The notes: generated from the sequence alone by a model not told the origin. Positions 25,146 to 34,023 are shown, numbered from the stretch's first letter. The stretch is 64,000 nt of DNA from SCRA01 sp035533275 (GCA_035533275.1 DATLUD010000077.1:124001-188000); one strand, 5' to 3'. Made by a program: numbers and translations.

Positions 25146-25742
25146 ATGCGTTCTGATCAGGGAATGCGCTACGAGGGATACGGGGACGAGACGCTCCTCG
25201 CGCTGGTCGCGCGGCGGGACGCAGTCGCCTTCGAGACGCTCTACCGCCGCCACGCCGGGCTGGCGCGGCTGCTGATCCTGCGCATCCTGGGCGACGTCGA
25301 GGATGCCGAGGAGTCGCTCCAGGAGGCCTTCTCCCGCGTCTGGCTGCGGGCCGACTCCTACCGGCCCACCGGGGCCGGTCCGCGGGCATGGATCGTCGCG
25401 ATCGCGCGCAACTCCGCCCTCGACCGCCTTCGCAGGCGCAACGTCCGCCCGCGAACCGAGTCACTCGACGGCGCGCCCGTCCCGCTCGCCGAGGTCGCCG
25501 ACGATCCTGCCGAAGCCAGCGTCCGCGCAGAGATTGGGCGACGCGTGCAAGCCGCATTGCGCGACCTGAGCGAGGAGCAGCGCGAGGCGCTTGAGCTGGC
25601 GTACTTCTCCGGGCTCACCCAACGGGAGATCGCGGAGCGGACCCGCTCTCCGCTGGGCACGGTCAAGAGCCGCATGCGCTTGGCGATGCGGCACCTGCGC
25701 GATCGTCTGGAGCCGTTGATGGCCGAGGGATTCCATGCCTGA
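25146..25742 (+). CDS. ECF-type RNA polymerase sigma factor
   Basis: 198 residues. Region 2 (about 20-90) contains FETLYRRHAGLARLLILRILG, the DAEESLQEAFSRVW block and YRPTGAGPRAWIVAIARN. Region 4 (about 130-185) contains LSEEQREALELAYFSGLTQREIAERTR-like HTH residues and GTVKSRMRLAMRHLR. There is no region 3, which fits ECF (sigma-70 group 4) of the SigK/RpoE type. AAAGGG precedes the ATG at 25146; an ATG at 25164 is an alternative. It overlaps its anti-sigma gene by 8 nt. Confidence 0.93.
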   Translation: MRSDQGMRYEGYGDETLLALVARRDAVAFETLYRRHAGLARLLILRILGDVEDAEESLQEAFSRVWLRADSYRPTGAGPRAWIVAIARNSALDRLRRRNVRPRTESLDGAPVPLAEVADDPAEASVRAEIGRRVQAALRDLSEEQREALELAYFSGLTQREIAERTRSPLGTVKSRMRLAMRHLRDRLEPLMAEGFHA

Positions 25743-26409
25743 CGTCGAGCATATCCCCGAACCCGAAGCGTACGCGCTAGGCGCACTCGAGCCCTCGGAG
25801 ATGGCGGCGGCCGCGCGCCACCTGGCGGATTGCCCGCTCTGCGCGAGCGAGGTGGAGCACTTCGCCCGCGTCGCTTCGCTGCTCCCCTACGCCTTGGGCG
25901 AGCCTGGCTCGGCCGACCGTCACTCGCCACGGGCGCTGCGCCCGGGCACTCGGTGGATTTGGGGACTTCTGGCCGCCGCCTCGATCGCCGCGCTGATCTG
26001 GGGCGGCTCCTTCGCGCTGTCCGGCATGCGCGACCGCAACGTGGCGGACGCCGAACGCACGGTGGTCAGCATGATCGCCACGCGGCCACAGCGCGAGCTC
26101 GCGCTCCAGCCGATGTCTCCCGCGGCGCGCAGCTCGCACGCGATGCTCATGGTGGGCGAGGCTGGGGGAATGAAGACGGCGATCGTCGTCTCGCACCTCC
26201 CTCCGGCTCCCGCCCGTATGTCGTACCGGCTGTGGTACGAGCACTCGGGGCACGGCGGCGCGGGTCCCGCGCTGATGTCGTTGCCCGACGGCACCATGGT
26301 CTGCGTGGTCCCGGGCGACCTCTCGCAGCGCTACGACCGCGTCGGCATCGTGCTCATGGGCGACGGACACCACGAGTTGCTCTTCGACGCCGCCATCAAA
26401 CCATCGTGA
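25735..26409 (+). CDS. Membrane anti-sigma factor (RskA-like, zinc-binding N-terminus)
   Basis: 224 residues. The N-terminal anti-sigma domain has the ZAS-type Hx3Cx2C motif HLADCPLC (about 29-36). One membrane helix lies at about 73-95 (WIWGLLAAASIAALIWGGSF), and a periplasmic RskA-type beta domain follows (MSYRLWYEHSGHGGAGPALM). It would hold the adjacent sigma factor at the membrane until a signal triggers proteolysis or thiol change. The stop overlaps the 3' end of the convergent GGDEF gene by 14 nt. Confidence 0.88.
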   Translation: MPDVEHIPEPEAYALGALEPSEMAAAARHLADCPLCASEVEHFARVASLLPYALGEPGSADRHSPRALRPGTRWIWGLLAAASIAALIWGGSFALSGMRDRNVADAERTVVSMIATRPQRELALQPMSPAARSSHAMLMVGEAGGMKTAIVVSHLPPAPARMSYRLWYEHSGHGGAGPALMSLPDGTMVCVVPGDLSQRYDRVGIVLMGDGHHELLFDAAIKPS

Positions 26410-29074
26410 TGCCGGCGAGCAGGCTGCGGACTTCGTCCGCCGAGAGCGTCGGAGAGAAGAACTCGCCTTGCCCCAACGCGTAGCCCATCTCGAGGAGCGC
26501 CGCGGCCTGGCGTTCGCTCTCGACGCCTTCGGCCACCGCCGTCATCTTCAAGCTCCGAGCTATCGCCAGCGCGGCAGCCACCACCGCAACGGCGCGCTCG
26601 TCGTCGGGCACGCGCGCGATCCACGAGCGATCGACCTTCAGGGACTCCAGGTCGAGCGCCTGCAGGTTGGCCAGAGAGGAGCCGACCGTGCCGAAGCCGT
26701 CGATCGCGACGCGCGCTCCGGCGGCGCGAAAGACCGCGGCCACGCGCGCGACCGACTCGGGATGGGCGGCGGCCATCGCCTCCGCGATCTCGACGACGAC
26801 GCGCTTGGGGTCGAGCTGCGTCTCACCCATGCGCGCCAGCAGGCGTTCCGCCGCATCGAGTTGATGGAGCTGGTAGGTGGAGAGCTTCAGCCAGAGCGGA
26901 ACCGCGCGGCCGTGGACCGGCCAGCTCGCCGCTTCGCGCAGCGCCCCCTCGGTCAGCAGCGCCCCCGCGTCCCCTGGCACACCGGCGGAGTCGAGCATCG
27001 AGAGACGCGCCTCGCCCCAAGGCAATTCGCCGGGATCCTCCGAGCGGAGCTGCGCTTCGATGCCGACGGTAGCGCGAGCCAAGTCGCCGGGCTGTGCGGC
27101 AGCGCCCCACGGCATCGAGAGTTCGACGATCGGCTGGTAGCAGACGCGCAACGAGCGGCGTTCGACCGCCCTGGCAAGGCGCGCCTCCAGGACCGGCGAG
27201 GGTTCGTCCACGCGGTCCGGTCCGCCGTAGAGGCACGTCTCGCCGGCGTGCGAGCGTTTCGCGCGGTACATCGCGGCGTCGGCATGCTCCACGAGCGTGA
27301 GTGCATCGTTCGCATCGATGGGGAAGATGCTGATGCCCAGACTCGCGCTCAAGGACGCCCGGTGCTCCGGCAGGATGAAGGGCGGCTCCAGCGCGCGGTG
27401 CACACCCGCGGCCACGGCCAGCGGCGCATGGGAGAATTCCGCGGGCTCCTCTTCTCCGGCGGCGCGCTCGATGTCGGTGATGAGCACCAGGAACTCATCC
27501 CCGCTGAGGCGCGCGACCAGGTCCGTGGCGCGCGCGGTGCGTCTCAGGCGACCGGCTACCTGGCGGAGCACCTCGTCTCCCGCCGCATGGCCCAACGTAT
27601 CGTTGATGGCTTTGAATCCGTCCAAGTCGACGAAGATCGCCGCCACCCCGCGCCCCGTGCGGCGGGCGCGCTCGAGCGCCGGGCTCAAGTGCTCCTGCAG
27701 CATGCTCCGGTTGGGCAGGCCCGTCAGGGCGTCGTGGTAAGCCAGGTAGGCCACCTCTTCGGTCTGCTGCCGCTGCGCGGTCACGTCGTGGGCGAAGACC
27801 AGCAGGAAGCCGGGATGACCGCCGATGCCCGGGACCGCCGAGGCCGTGAGGTAGATCCAGACGAGCCGACCGGAGCGCGTGATGAAGCGCGCCTCCGTCT
27901 CGACGGATCGCGCCTCGCCCATGACCAGCCGATGCAGCGCCAGCTCCAGCGCCGGGCGATCCTCGCCGGCGACCAGCTCGGCGCAACGCATCTGCTGCAG
28001 ATCCTCGGATCGATACCCGAGGAGCGCGCAGAACGTGGCCGGCACCTTGAGGCAGATACCTTCCAACGATATGTGGAGGATCATCGTCGACGATGCCTCC
28101 TCGGCGCGCGAGAGCTGCTCGCGTGCGATCACGAGCTTGCGCTCCGCGCGAGCACGCGAGCTGACGACGCTGCCCAGCAGGAGGCTCGTCAGCGTCACGG
28201 CGAGCATGAACGTCTGGAGATTGCGCTCCGCGGCCGCGCTGTAGCCCAGCGCCCCCGTCAGGAGCATCGCCGTGAGGTCGGTTCCCGCGTTGGCGATGAT
28301 CGCGCCGGCGAGGCCGCGGCGCAGCACGATCCACGCCAGGGGCAGGAAGTAGAGATAGAGCACCGGCGAGCTCCCCGACCGGCCGCCCGTGCCGAACCCC
28401 ACCGTCAACGTGACGGCCAGCGCCACGATCTGCGCCGCCGTCTCCAGCGGCCCGGTAGGCGGCAGCGAGGGGACGCGCGGCGGACGCGGAGCCACCGGCA
28501 GGCCGGCGATGCGCCGCGCGGCGGGCGTCACGAACGTGGTCAGTCCGGGGAGCAGCGCCACGATGCCGACCGCGTGGCCGATCCAGAGCTCGACGAGGGT
28601 GGCCACGAAGCGATCGGCGGAGATCGTCGCGTTGGCAAGCGCGATTGACGTGTAGCCGGCGGCCACCACGAGAGGTGCGGCGAGTCCGGCGATGGCCACA
28701 ACCCTGCTCAGGTCGCGAATGCGCCGCCGCCCGGGATCGTATGAGAACCGCTCCCGCAGGAGCCCGGCGGCGCCGCCGTAGGCGACCATCGCCACCACGC
28801 CTTCGAGGACTTCGCCGAGCAAGCCCGCGGAGGCGGCGGGGTGGAGCAAGGAGCGCAGCACGTGCGCGACGACCACGAGCGGCGCGTAACGCACGCCGAA
28901 GGTGACCAGGACGAAGAGTGTGAGCGCGGGCGGAAGGAACCACGGAGGCGGCGCCGCCTCCGTTGCCCGCGGCGTCAAGGCGCTCAGCGCGAGCCACGCC
29001 GTCACGTAGAGCACGGAGATCGCGACGCTGCGCACGGCCGCGCGTGGCCACGGTGCGGCGGCGCTCGTCGTCAC
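26396..29074 (-). CDS. MASE1-PAS-GGDEF-EAL protein with degenerate EAL
   Basis: 892 residues. N-terminal MASE1-like membrane domain with about 8 helices (1-310), PAS domain (about 325-445), diguanylate cyclase domain and C-terminal EAL domain. The GGDEF site reads SGDEF (about 524-528), preceded five residues upstream by an RxxD inhibitory site (RATD), so cyclase activity is plausible. The EAL domain looks inactive: EAL reads EAQ (about 673) and the DDFG metal-binding pair reads DGFG (about 792). The GTG at 29074 follows GGTGG; a TTG at 29107 would add 11 residues. It probably makes or senses c-di-GMP. Confidence 0.88.
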   Translation of the reverse strand: MTTSAAAPWPRAAVRSVAISVLYVTAWLALSALTPRATEAAPPPWFLPPALTLFVLVTFGVRYAPLVVVAHVLRSLLHPAASAGLLGEVLEGVVAMVAYGGAAGLLRERFSYDPGRRRIRDLSRVVAIAGLAAPLVVAAGYTSIALANATISADRFVATLVELWIGHAVGIVALLPGLTTFVTPAARRIAGLPVAPRPPRVPSLPPTGPLETAAQIVALAVTLTVGFGTGGRSGSSPVLYLYFLPLAWIVLRRGLAGAIIANAGTDLTAMLLTGALGYSAAAERNLQTFMLAVTLTSLLLGSVVSSRARAERKLVIAREQLSRAEEASSTMILHISLEGICLKVPATFCALLGYRSEDLQQMRCAELVAGEDRPALELALHRLVMGEARSVETEARFITRSGRLVWIYLTASAVPGIGGHPGFLLVFAHDVTAQRQQTEEVAYLAYHDALTGLPNRSMLQEHLSPALERARRTGRGVAAIFVDLDGFKAINDTLGHAAGDEVLRQVAGRLRRTARATDLVARLSGDEFLVLITDIERAAGEEEPAEFSHAPLAVAAGVHRALEPPFILPEHRASLSASLGISIFPIDANDALTLVEHADAAMYRAKRSHAGETCLYGGPDRVDEPSPVLEARLARAVERRSLRVCYQPIVELSMPWGAAAQPGDLARATVGIEAQLRSEDPGELPWGEARLSMLDSAGVPGDAGALLTEGALREAASWPVHGRAVPLWLKLSTYQLHQLDAAERLLARMGETQLDPKRVVVEIAEAMAAAHPESVARVAAVFRAAGARVAIDGFGTVGSSLANLQALDLESLKVDRSWIARVPDDERAVAVVAAALAIARSLKMTAVAEGVESERQAAALLEMGYALGQGEFFSPTLSADEVRSLLAGITMV

Positions 29075-29164
29075 TCCGTCCACCCGGCGGTCATCTGCGT
29101 TGCCCAAGCGAGAAGGGATTCGTCCCGGCTGCGGGGTGTCCCGCTTGCGCGGCGGCGACGCGGA

Positions 29165-30127
29165 TCACTCCGCGGCGGTGAGAATTCTGCCCAGCATCTC
29201 CCTGGTGACGTTGGCGCCGGTGATTGGCAACAACACGCGCGTGCCGGCCAACTCGGCACGATGTCTGCGCGCGTAAGCAAGGCCGGCGACAGCGGCCGGC
29301 TCGGCGAGCTGATGAGCGTGCTCCGCCAGAAAGCGCAACGCATCCTCGAGCTCGGCATCGTCCACGAGCGCGAATTCGTCAAGATGGCGCGCGAGCACGC
29401 TCTGCGGCAGGTCGTACGATTCGCGCGTCGCCAAGCCTTCCGCCACGCTCGACTGCGTCTCGTAGCGCACGTGCGTCCGCCGGTGCCACGCGTCGTGCGC
29501 CGCCGGAGCCTGCGCGCTGCACACGGCGATGACGCGCGTATCGGGCGAGAGGGCCTTGGCGACCAGCGCCGTTCCCGCGGCATTCGAGCCGCCGCCGACG
29601 GGCACGATCGCCACGTCGAAGGGGCGACGCGCGAACGCCTCGAGCGCCATCGTGCCCACGCCCGCGATCAACAACGGCTCGTCGCCCGAAGAGATGAAGC
29701 GCATGCCCTCGCGGCGTGCCGCTTCCTCGGCTGCCGTGACGCTCGCCTGGAAGTCCTCCCCCTCCAAGCGGACCTCGGCGCCCATGGCCCGCATGGCGCC
29801 GACCTTGAACGCGTTGGCCTCACGCGGCGCGTAGACCACCGCCGGGACGCTGAAGAGGCGCGCGGCGTACGCGATCGACTGACCGTGATTGCCCGTCGAG
29901 GCGGTGACCACGCCGCGGTCGCGAAAGCGCGACCCGCACGCGCTCATCCAGTTGACGCCGCCGCGGACCTTGAATGCTCCCGTCGGTTGCGCGGTCTCGA
30001 GCTTCAGCCAGGCATCCAGGCCGAGCGCGTCCGCAAACGCGGGGTGCGAGACCAGCGGCGTCTCCGGCAGATACTTGCGGATGCGGTCAAACGCCTCGCG
30101 AATGTCGTCGATGCCCGGCGCGTCCAT
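29165..30127 (-). CDS. Threonine dehydratase / serine-threonine racemase-like enzyme
   Basis: 320 residues, fold type II PLP enzyme. The Schiff-base lysine lies in PTGAFKVRGG, the substrate loop is ASTGNHGQS, and the phosphate cup is VPVGGGSNAAG. There is no C-terminal ACT domain, so it is the catabolic or racemase-type short form, not the feedback-regulated IlvA. The likely reaction is L-threonine to 2-oxobutyrate and ammonia. GAGGGA precedes the ATG at 30127. It lies 8 nt downstream of the YeiH-family gene on the same strand, probably one transcript. Confidence 0.87.
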   Translation of the reverse strand: MDAPGIDDIREAFDRIRKYLPETPLVSHPAFADALGLDAWLKLETAQPTGAFKVRGGVNWMSACGSRFRDRGVVTASTGNHGQSIAYAARLFSVPAVVYAPREANAFKVGAMRAMGAEVRLEGEDFQASVTAAEEAARREGMRFISSGDEPLLIAGVGTMALEAFARRPFDVAIVPVGGGSNAAGTALVAKALSPDTRVIAVCSAQAPAAHDAWHRRTHVRYETQSSVAEGLATRESYDLPQSVLARHLDEFALVDDAELEDALRFLAEHAHQLAEPAAVAGLAYARRHRAELAGTRVLLPITGANVTREMLGRILTAAE

Positions 30128-30135
30128 CCGATCCC

Positions 30136-31131
30136 TCACAAGGCGTGCTGCATGATCAGGCTCGTCACGGCCACCAACGCCCACACCGCGGCGCCCATGG
30201 CGATGGGGCGAATGCCGGCCGCACCGAAGGCTCGTACGTTCACGGCAAGCCCGACGCCTGCCAGCGCGACCACGATCAGAAAGGCGCCCAACTGGGCCAG
30301 GCCCGCCGCGAGCGCGTGGGGCAGAACGCCCGTCGACACGATCGCCGCGGCGATCACGAAGTACAGGATGAACCACGGAATCACGTGCATGATCGTGCGG
30401 CGCTCGCGCTCGAGCGGCCCGCTGGCCTGCGTGCGCCACGTCATGTAGCCGGCCAGGCCCAACGAGATCGGGATGATCATGACCGTCCTGGCCAGCTTGA
30501 CCACCGTCGCGATGAGCCCCGCCCCCTTGCTGAAGCTGTATCCGGCGGCCAACACCGAGGAGGTGTCGTTGACAGCCGTTCCCGCCCAGACGCCAAAGGT
30601 CGCGTTGGTCATGTGGAGCACGTGGCCGAAGAACGGGAACAGAAAGACGGCGACGATGTTGAACAGGAAGATCGTCGAGATGGCGTAGGCGATCTCACCG
30701 GCCTCGGCGGCGACGATCGGCGCCACGGCCGCGATCGCGGAGGCCCCGCAGATCGACGTGCCGACGGCGATGAGCAGGCTGGAGCGCGGCTCCAAACGCA
30801 AGAGCCGGCCGAGGACGAGACCTCCGATCAAGCCGACGGCCAACGTCGCCAGCATCACGCCGGCGCTCTCCCGTCCGACGTTCCACAGCTTCGGCAGGTC
30901 GATGCCGAAGCCGAGCAAGACGATGCCGGCTTGGAGGATCTTCTTCGCGGCGTACGCGGTACCGTCGTTGCACGAGGCAGGCAACCCCACGGTGTTTCGC
31001 AGGATGATGCCCAAGACGATGGCTAGAACGGGGGCTCCCACGAGCGGAGCGATGCGGCCAAGCGCCGTCGCAAGCACGGCGAGCACCAGGACCACCCCCA
31101 AGCCGGGGAGGCGATTGGACCAGTGACGCAT
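30136..31131 (-). CDS. YeiH/UPF0324-family membrane protein
   Basis: 331 residues, about 10 hydrophobic helices. Segments GAPVLAIVLGIILRNTVGLP, LQAGIVLLGFGIDL, AVGTSICGASAIAAVAPIV and GTAVNDTSSVLAAGYSFS are family hallmarks (GTSICGASA and NDTSSV). The family is described as putative sulfate or small-acid exporters; this is weakly supported experimentally. The ATG at 31131 is chosen by alignment with family starts; an in-frame GTG at 31179 is possible. It is divergent from the Nramp-type gene across a 190-bp control region. Confidence 0.85.
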   Translation of the reverse strand: MRHWSNRLPGLGVVLVLAVLATALGRIAPLVGAPVLAIVLGIILRNTVGLPASCNDGTAYAAKKILQAGIVLLGFGIDLPKLWNVGRESAGVMLATLAVGLIGGLVLGRLLRLEPRSSLLIAVGTSICGASAIAAVAPIVAAEAGEIAYAISTIFLFNIVAVFLFPFFGHVLHMTNATFGVWAGTAVNDTSSVLAAGYSFSKGAGLIATVVKLARTVMIIPISLGLAGYMTWRTQASGPLERERRTIMHVIPWFILYFVIAAAIVSTGVLPHALAAGLAQLGAFLIVVALAGVGLAVNVRAFGAAGIRPIAMGAAVWALVAVTSLIMQHAL

Positions 31132-31273
31132 GATGGCATCGGCTTTAGGTGTGGTGATACGACCCCCTGCCTCTTGCACGGGCGAGCTCGCTTATGGTCC
31201 CATCGGCATCGCTTATCGCGCGCGCCGGGAAGGCCGGCCGGAAGGTGCGCCTCGCGGGATCGGCGTATCTGAG

Positions 31274-31289
31274 ATTAGGCAGTCCTAAT
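31274..31289. promoter_or_regulatory. 16-bp perfect dyad, metalloregulator-like operator
   Basis: ATTAGG-CAGT-CCTAAT lies 34 nt upstream of the Nramp-related start and about 140 nt from the YeiH-family start. The TTAGG/CCTAA half-sites resemble those of DtxR/IdeR/MntR boxes, and these repressors often control Nramp genes. The match is partial because the spacing differs from the 19-bp DtxR consensus. Apart from this site I see nothing else recognisable in 31132-31323. Confidence 0.5.
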
Positions 31290-31323
31290 TGTTCATCTCG
31301 GTTTCCCGAGGATCTTGTTCCAC

Positions 31324-32583
31324 GTGAACGACGCTCTCAGACGCCCGGCCGGCCCGGAAACGCCTGCCCGCCCCCTCATGCGGAAACGCCTCTCGGCGTT
31401 TCTCGCCGTGGCGGGGCCAGGGCTGGTTGTGATGCTCGCGGACACCGACGCCGGCAGCGTGATTACCGCCGCGCAGAGCGGAGCTCGCTGGGGCTACAAG
31501 CTCCTGGCACTCCAGCTCTTGCTCGTGCCGATCCTCTTCGTGGTGCAGGAGCTGACCGTGCGGCTGGGGCTCACCACCGGCCGTGGTCACGGCGAGCTGA
31601 TCCGCGAGCGCTTCGGGTCGTTCTGGGCCTGGATCTCCGTCTCGACGCTGATGATCGCATGCGTCGGCGCGTTGGTGACCGAACTGAGCGGCGTGGCCGG
31701 CGTGGGCCTGCTCTTCGGATTGCCGCGCGTGCTGAGCGTGGGCCTCGCCGTGGCGCTGCTGATCGTGGTCGTGTGGACGGGTTCCTATCGTTCGGTCGAG
31801 CGCGTCGCGATCCTGATCGGCCTCTTCGAGCTCGTCTTCCTGGGCGTGGCGTGGCTCGCCCATCCCTCGCTGGCCGAGCTGACCGCCGGCATCTCGCACC
31901 CGCCGCTCGGCGACCGCTCGTACCTCTACCTGGCGGCGGCGAACATCGGTGCGGTGATCATGCCGTGGATGGTGTTCTACCAACAGTCGGCCGTCGTCGA
32001 CAAGGGCCTCGACGTCCGCAACCTGCGTGCCGCGCGGTGGGACACGGCCATCGGCGCAGTCATCACGCAAGTCATCATGGCCGCGGTGCTGATCGCGACG
32101 GCGGCCACCATCGGACGCCACAACCCCGGCGCGCCGCTCAACACCGTGGAGCAGATCTCCCAGGCGCTGGTGCCCTTCCTCGGGGAGCAGGCGGGTCGCG
32201 TCCTCTTCGCGCTCGGCATGATCGGCGCGTCGATCGTGGCCGCGATCGTCGTCTCGCTGACGGCCGCGTGGGGCCTCGGCGAGGTCTGCAGCTACCGGCG
32301 GTCGCTCCAGCACCATCCGCGCGAGGCACCCTGGTTCTACGGGGTCTTCACCGGCGCGGTCGTCGGCGCCGGAGCCTTGGTCGCCGGGGGACTCAACCTC
32401 GTGGATCTCAGCGTGGGCGTCGAGGTGATGAACGCGCTCTTGCTGCCCATCGTGCTGGGCTTCCTCTACCTGCTGGCCATCAAGGCCCTCCCCGAGCCGT
32501 ACCGCTTGCGCGGCTTCTACGCGGTCGTCGTGGCCGTCCTCATCGTCGCCACCGCCGGCTTCGGCGTATACGCGGCACTCTAG
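31324..32583 (+). CDS. Nramp-related (NRMT-like) metal transporter
   Basis: 419 residues with 11 predicted helices. TM1 carries LADTDAGSVITAAQSGARWG in place of the Nramp DPGN motif, and TM6 reads IMPWMVFYQQSAVVDKG in place of the MPH motif. These substitutions mark the Nramp-related magnesium transporter-like clade rather than Mn/Fe Nramps. Magnesium or another hard cation is therefore likelier than Mn/Fe (inference from family). Start choice is uncertain: GTG 31324, TTG 31315 (GAGGA 2 nt away) or ATG 31378. A strong hairpin overlaps the stop codon. Confidence 0.85.
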   Translation: MNDALRRPAGPETPARPLMRKRLSAFLAVAGPGLVVMLADTDAGSVITAAQSGARWGYKLLALQLLLVPILFVVQELTVRLGLTTGRGHGELIRERFGSFWAWISVSTLMIACVGALVTELSGVAGVGLLFGLPRVLSVGLAVALLIVVVWTGSYRSVERVAILIGLFELVFLGVAWLAHPSLAELTAGISHPPLGDRSYLYLAAANIGAVIMPWMVFYQQSAVVDKGLDVRNLRAARWDTAIGAVITQVIMAAVLIATAATIGRHNPGAPLNTVEQISQALVPFLGEQAGRVLFALGMIGASIVAAIVVSLTAAWGLGEVCSYRRSLQHHPREAPWFYGVFTGAVVGAGALVAGGLNLVDLSVGVEVMNALLLPIVLGFLYLLAIKALPEPYRLRGFYAVVVAVLIVATAGFGVYAAL

Positions 32584-32610
32584 CAGGGTGCGGAAGAACC
32601 CCTGCTAGAG
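32578..32610 (+). terminator. 11-bp hairpin overlapping the transporter stop codon
   Basis: CTCTAGCAGGG (32578-32588), 11-nt loop, CCCTGCTAGAG (32600-32610), a perfect stem that includes the TAG stop. No T run follows, so it may be a Rho-dependent end or an RNA-stabilising hairpin. Confidence 0.6.
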
Positions 32611-32660
32611 CCCGCGCCGCGCGCCGCAGGCATCGTCCGCTCCGGCGAGAAGCCTCGCGC

Positions 32661-33296
32661 ATGCGTGAACACCCGCTCCGATCGCTCGCCGCCGCGCTTG
32701 CGGCCGTCGTCTTCGGCGGCGTGCTCCTCGCCGCCGCTCCCGCGCGCGCGGCCGACACCACGCCGGCCGAAGCCGCCTTCGTCGCGCGCGTAGCCAAAGC
32801 GCTGCTGGCCGCGTATCCCACGGCCGTCCAAGCCGAAAAGGCGGGCTACGTGCAGACGACCGGCGTCGACGAGGACGGAACGGCGATCTACTTCGACCAC
32901 GACTTCGCCCACGTGAGCGCCCTGCACCCGAACTTCCTCTGGTACGACAGGCAGGGCAAGCTCGTCGGCCTCGACTACGAGTATCCGCAGGCGAACTACC
33001 CGAAGACGCCGACCTCCCTCTATCCGGTCGCGGCGAGCCGCTGGACGGTGGTCCACGAGCACGTCCACTTCGCGTACCGCATCGGCGCGGGGCCCGTGCA
33101 CCTGCGCGGAGCGCGCGCCTATCCCAACCTGCGCACGCCCCACATCACCGCGGCCGACCTCGCGGCCGACCATCTGCTGCCGGCGGGCGCCACGATGGTC
33201 TGGGCCTACCATCACCCCACATGCTGGGATCTGGGCTTCTGGCTGGTACCCAACCCGAACGGGCCCTTCGCGGAAGCCAACCCCGACGTCAAGTAG
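32661..33296 (+). CDS. Secreted histidine-rich protein of unknown function
   Basis: 211 residues. A signal peptide (1-31, ending PARAADT) precedes a compact domain of about 175 residues. Histidine clusters FDHDFAHVSALH, WTVVHEHVHFAYRIG and WAYHHPTCWDLGFWLVPNP suggest metal binding, perhaps zinc or copper. I do not recognise the family. There is a single mature cysteine. It follows the Nramp-type transporter by 78 nt after the hairpin and overlaps the 3' end of the convergent ABC ATPase gene by 8 nt. Confidence 0.72.
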   Translation: MREHPLRSLAAALAAVVFGGVLLAAAPARAADTTPAEAAFVARVAKALLAAYPTAVQAEKAGYVQTTGVDEDGTAIYFDHDFAHVSALHPNFLWYDRQGKLVGLDYEYPQANYPKTPTSLYPVAASRWTVVHEHVHFAYRIGAGPVHLRGARAYPNLRTPHITAADLAADHLLPAGATMVWAYHHPTCWDLGFWLVPNPNGPFAEANPDVK

Positions 33297-34023
33297 GGAT
33301 GCGCTCGAGAAAGCGGCGCACGCGCGCATTGCTCTGATCCGCGAAGAAGGCGGCCGGCGCCGCCTCAGCCACGATGAGCCCATCGTCGACGAAGACGATG
33401 CGGTCGGCGGCGCGGCGCGCGAAGCCCATCTCGTGTGTGACCACGGCCATCGTCATCCCCTCCTCCGCCAGCTCGTCCATCGTCACCAGCACCTCCTGGA
33501 CCATCTCGGGATCGAGGGCACTGGTCGGCTCGTCGAAGAGCATCACGGCCGGCTTCATCGCCAGTGCGCGCGCGATGGCCACGCGCTGCTTCTGCCCGCC
33601 GGAGAGTGAGTTCGGATACGCGTGCTCCTTGGCCGCGAGGCCGACCTTGGCCAAGAGGGCGCAAGCCCGCTCTTCGGCCTCGGCCCGGCTGGTGCGCAGC
33701 ACCTTCTCCTGCGCGAGCGTGACATTGTGCAGCACGGTGAGATGCGGAAAGAGGTTGAAGAGCTGGAAGACCATACCCATCCGCATCCGCACGCGATTGA
33801 CGTCGACGCCCGGATCGGTGATCGCCTGCCCCTCGAACCGCACCTCCCCGGCGTCGGGGCGCTCCAGGAGGTTCAGGCACCGCAGCAGGGTGCTCTTGCC
33901 GGAGCCGCTCGGGCCGATGATGGCCACGACCTCGCCGCGCGCGATCGAGAGATCGATGCCTTTGAGCACCTCGTGTCCGGCAAACGACTTCCTGATCCCC
34001 CGGGCTTCGAGCACGATGCTCAT
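33289..34023 (-). CDS. Polar amino-acid ABC transporter ATPase (GlnQ type)
   Basis: 244 residues, the standard GlnQ/HisP length. Walker A GPSGSGKSTLLRCLNLLE, Q-loop MVFQLFNLFPHLTV, signature LSGGQKQRVAIARAL, Walker B VMLFDEPTSALDPE and switch His in VVTHEMGFA are all intact. It powers uptake with the adjacent permease and binding protein. The ATG overlaps the permease stop (ATGA). Third of three transporter genes on this strand. Confidence 0.95.
   Translation of the reverse strand: MSIVLEARGIRKSFAGHEVLKGIDLSIARGEVVAIIGPSGSGKSTLLRCLNLLERPDAGEVRFEGQAITDPGVDVNRVRMRMGMVFQLFNLFPHLTVLHNVTLAQEKVLRTSRAEAEERACALLAKVGLAAKEHAYPNSLSGGQKQRVAIARALAMKPAVMLFDEPTSALDPEMVQEVLVTMDELAEEGMTMAVVTHEMGFARRAADRIVFVDDGLIVAEAAPAAFFADQSNARVRRFLERIPT

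Noticed and set aside
26468..28648. 726-codon plus-strand frame antisense to the GGDEF-EAL gene
   Set aside because: No recognisable domain; Arg/Gln/Asp-rich shadow of a verified gene.
31194..32660. In-frame extension upstream of the secreted histidine-rich protein
   Set aside because: It overlaps the whole Nramp-related gene out of frame, is Arg/Gly-rich, and would bury the signal peptide in the middle of a protein.
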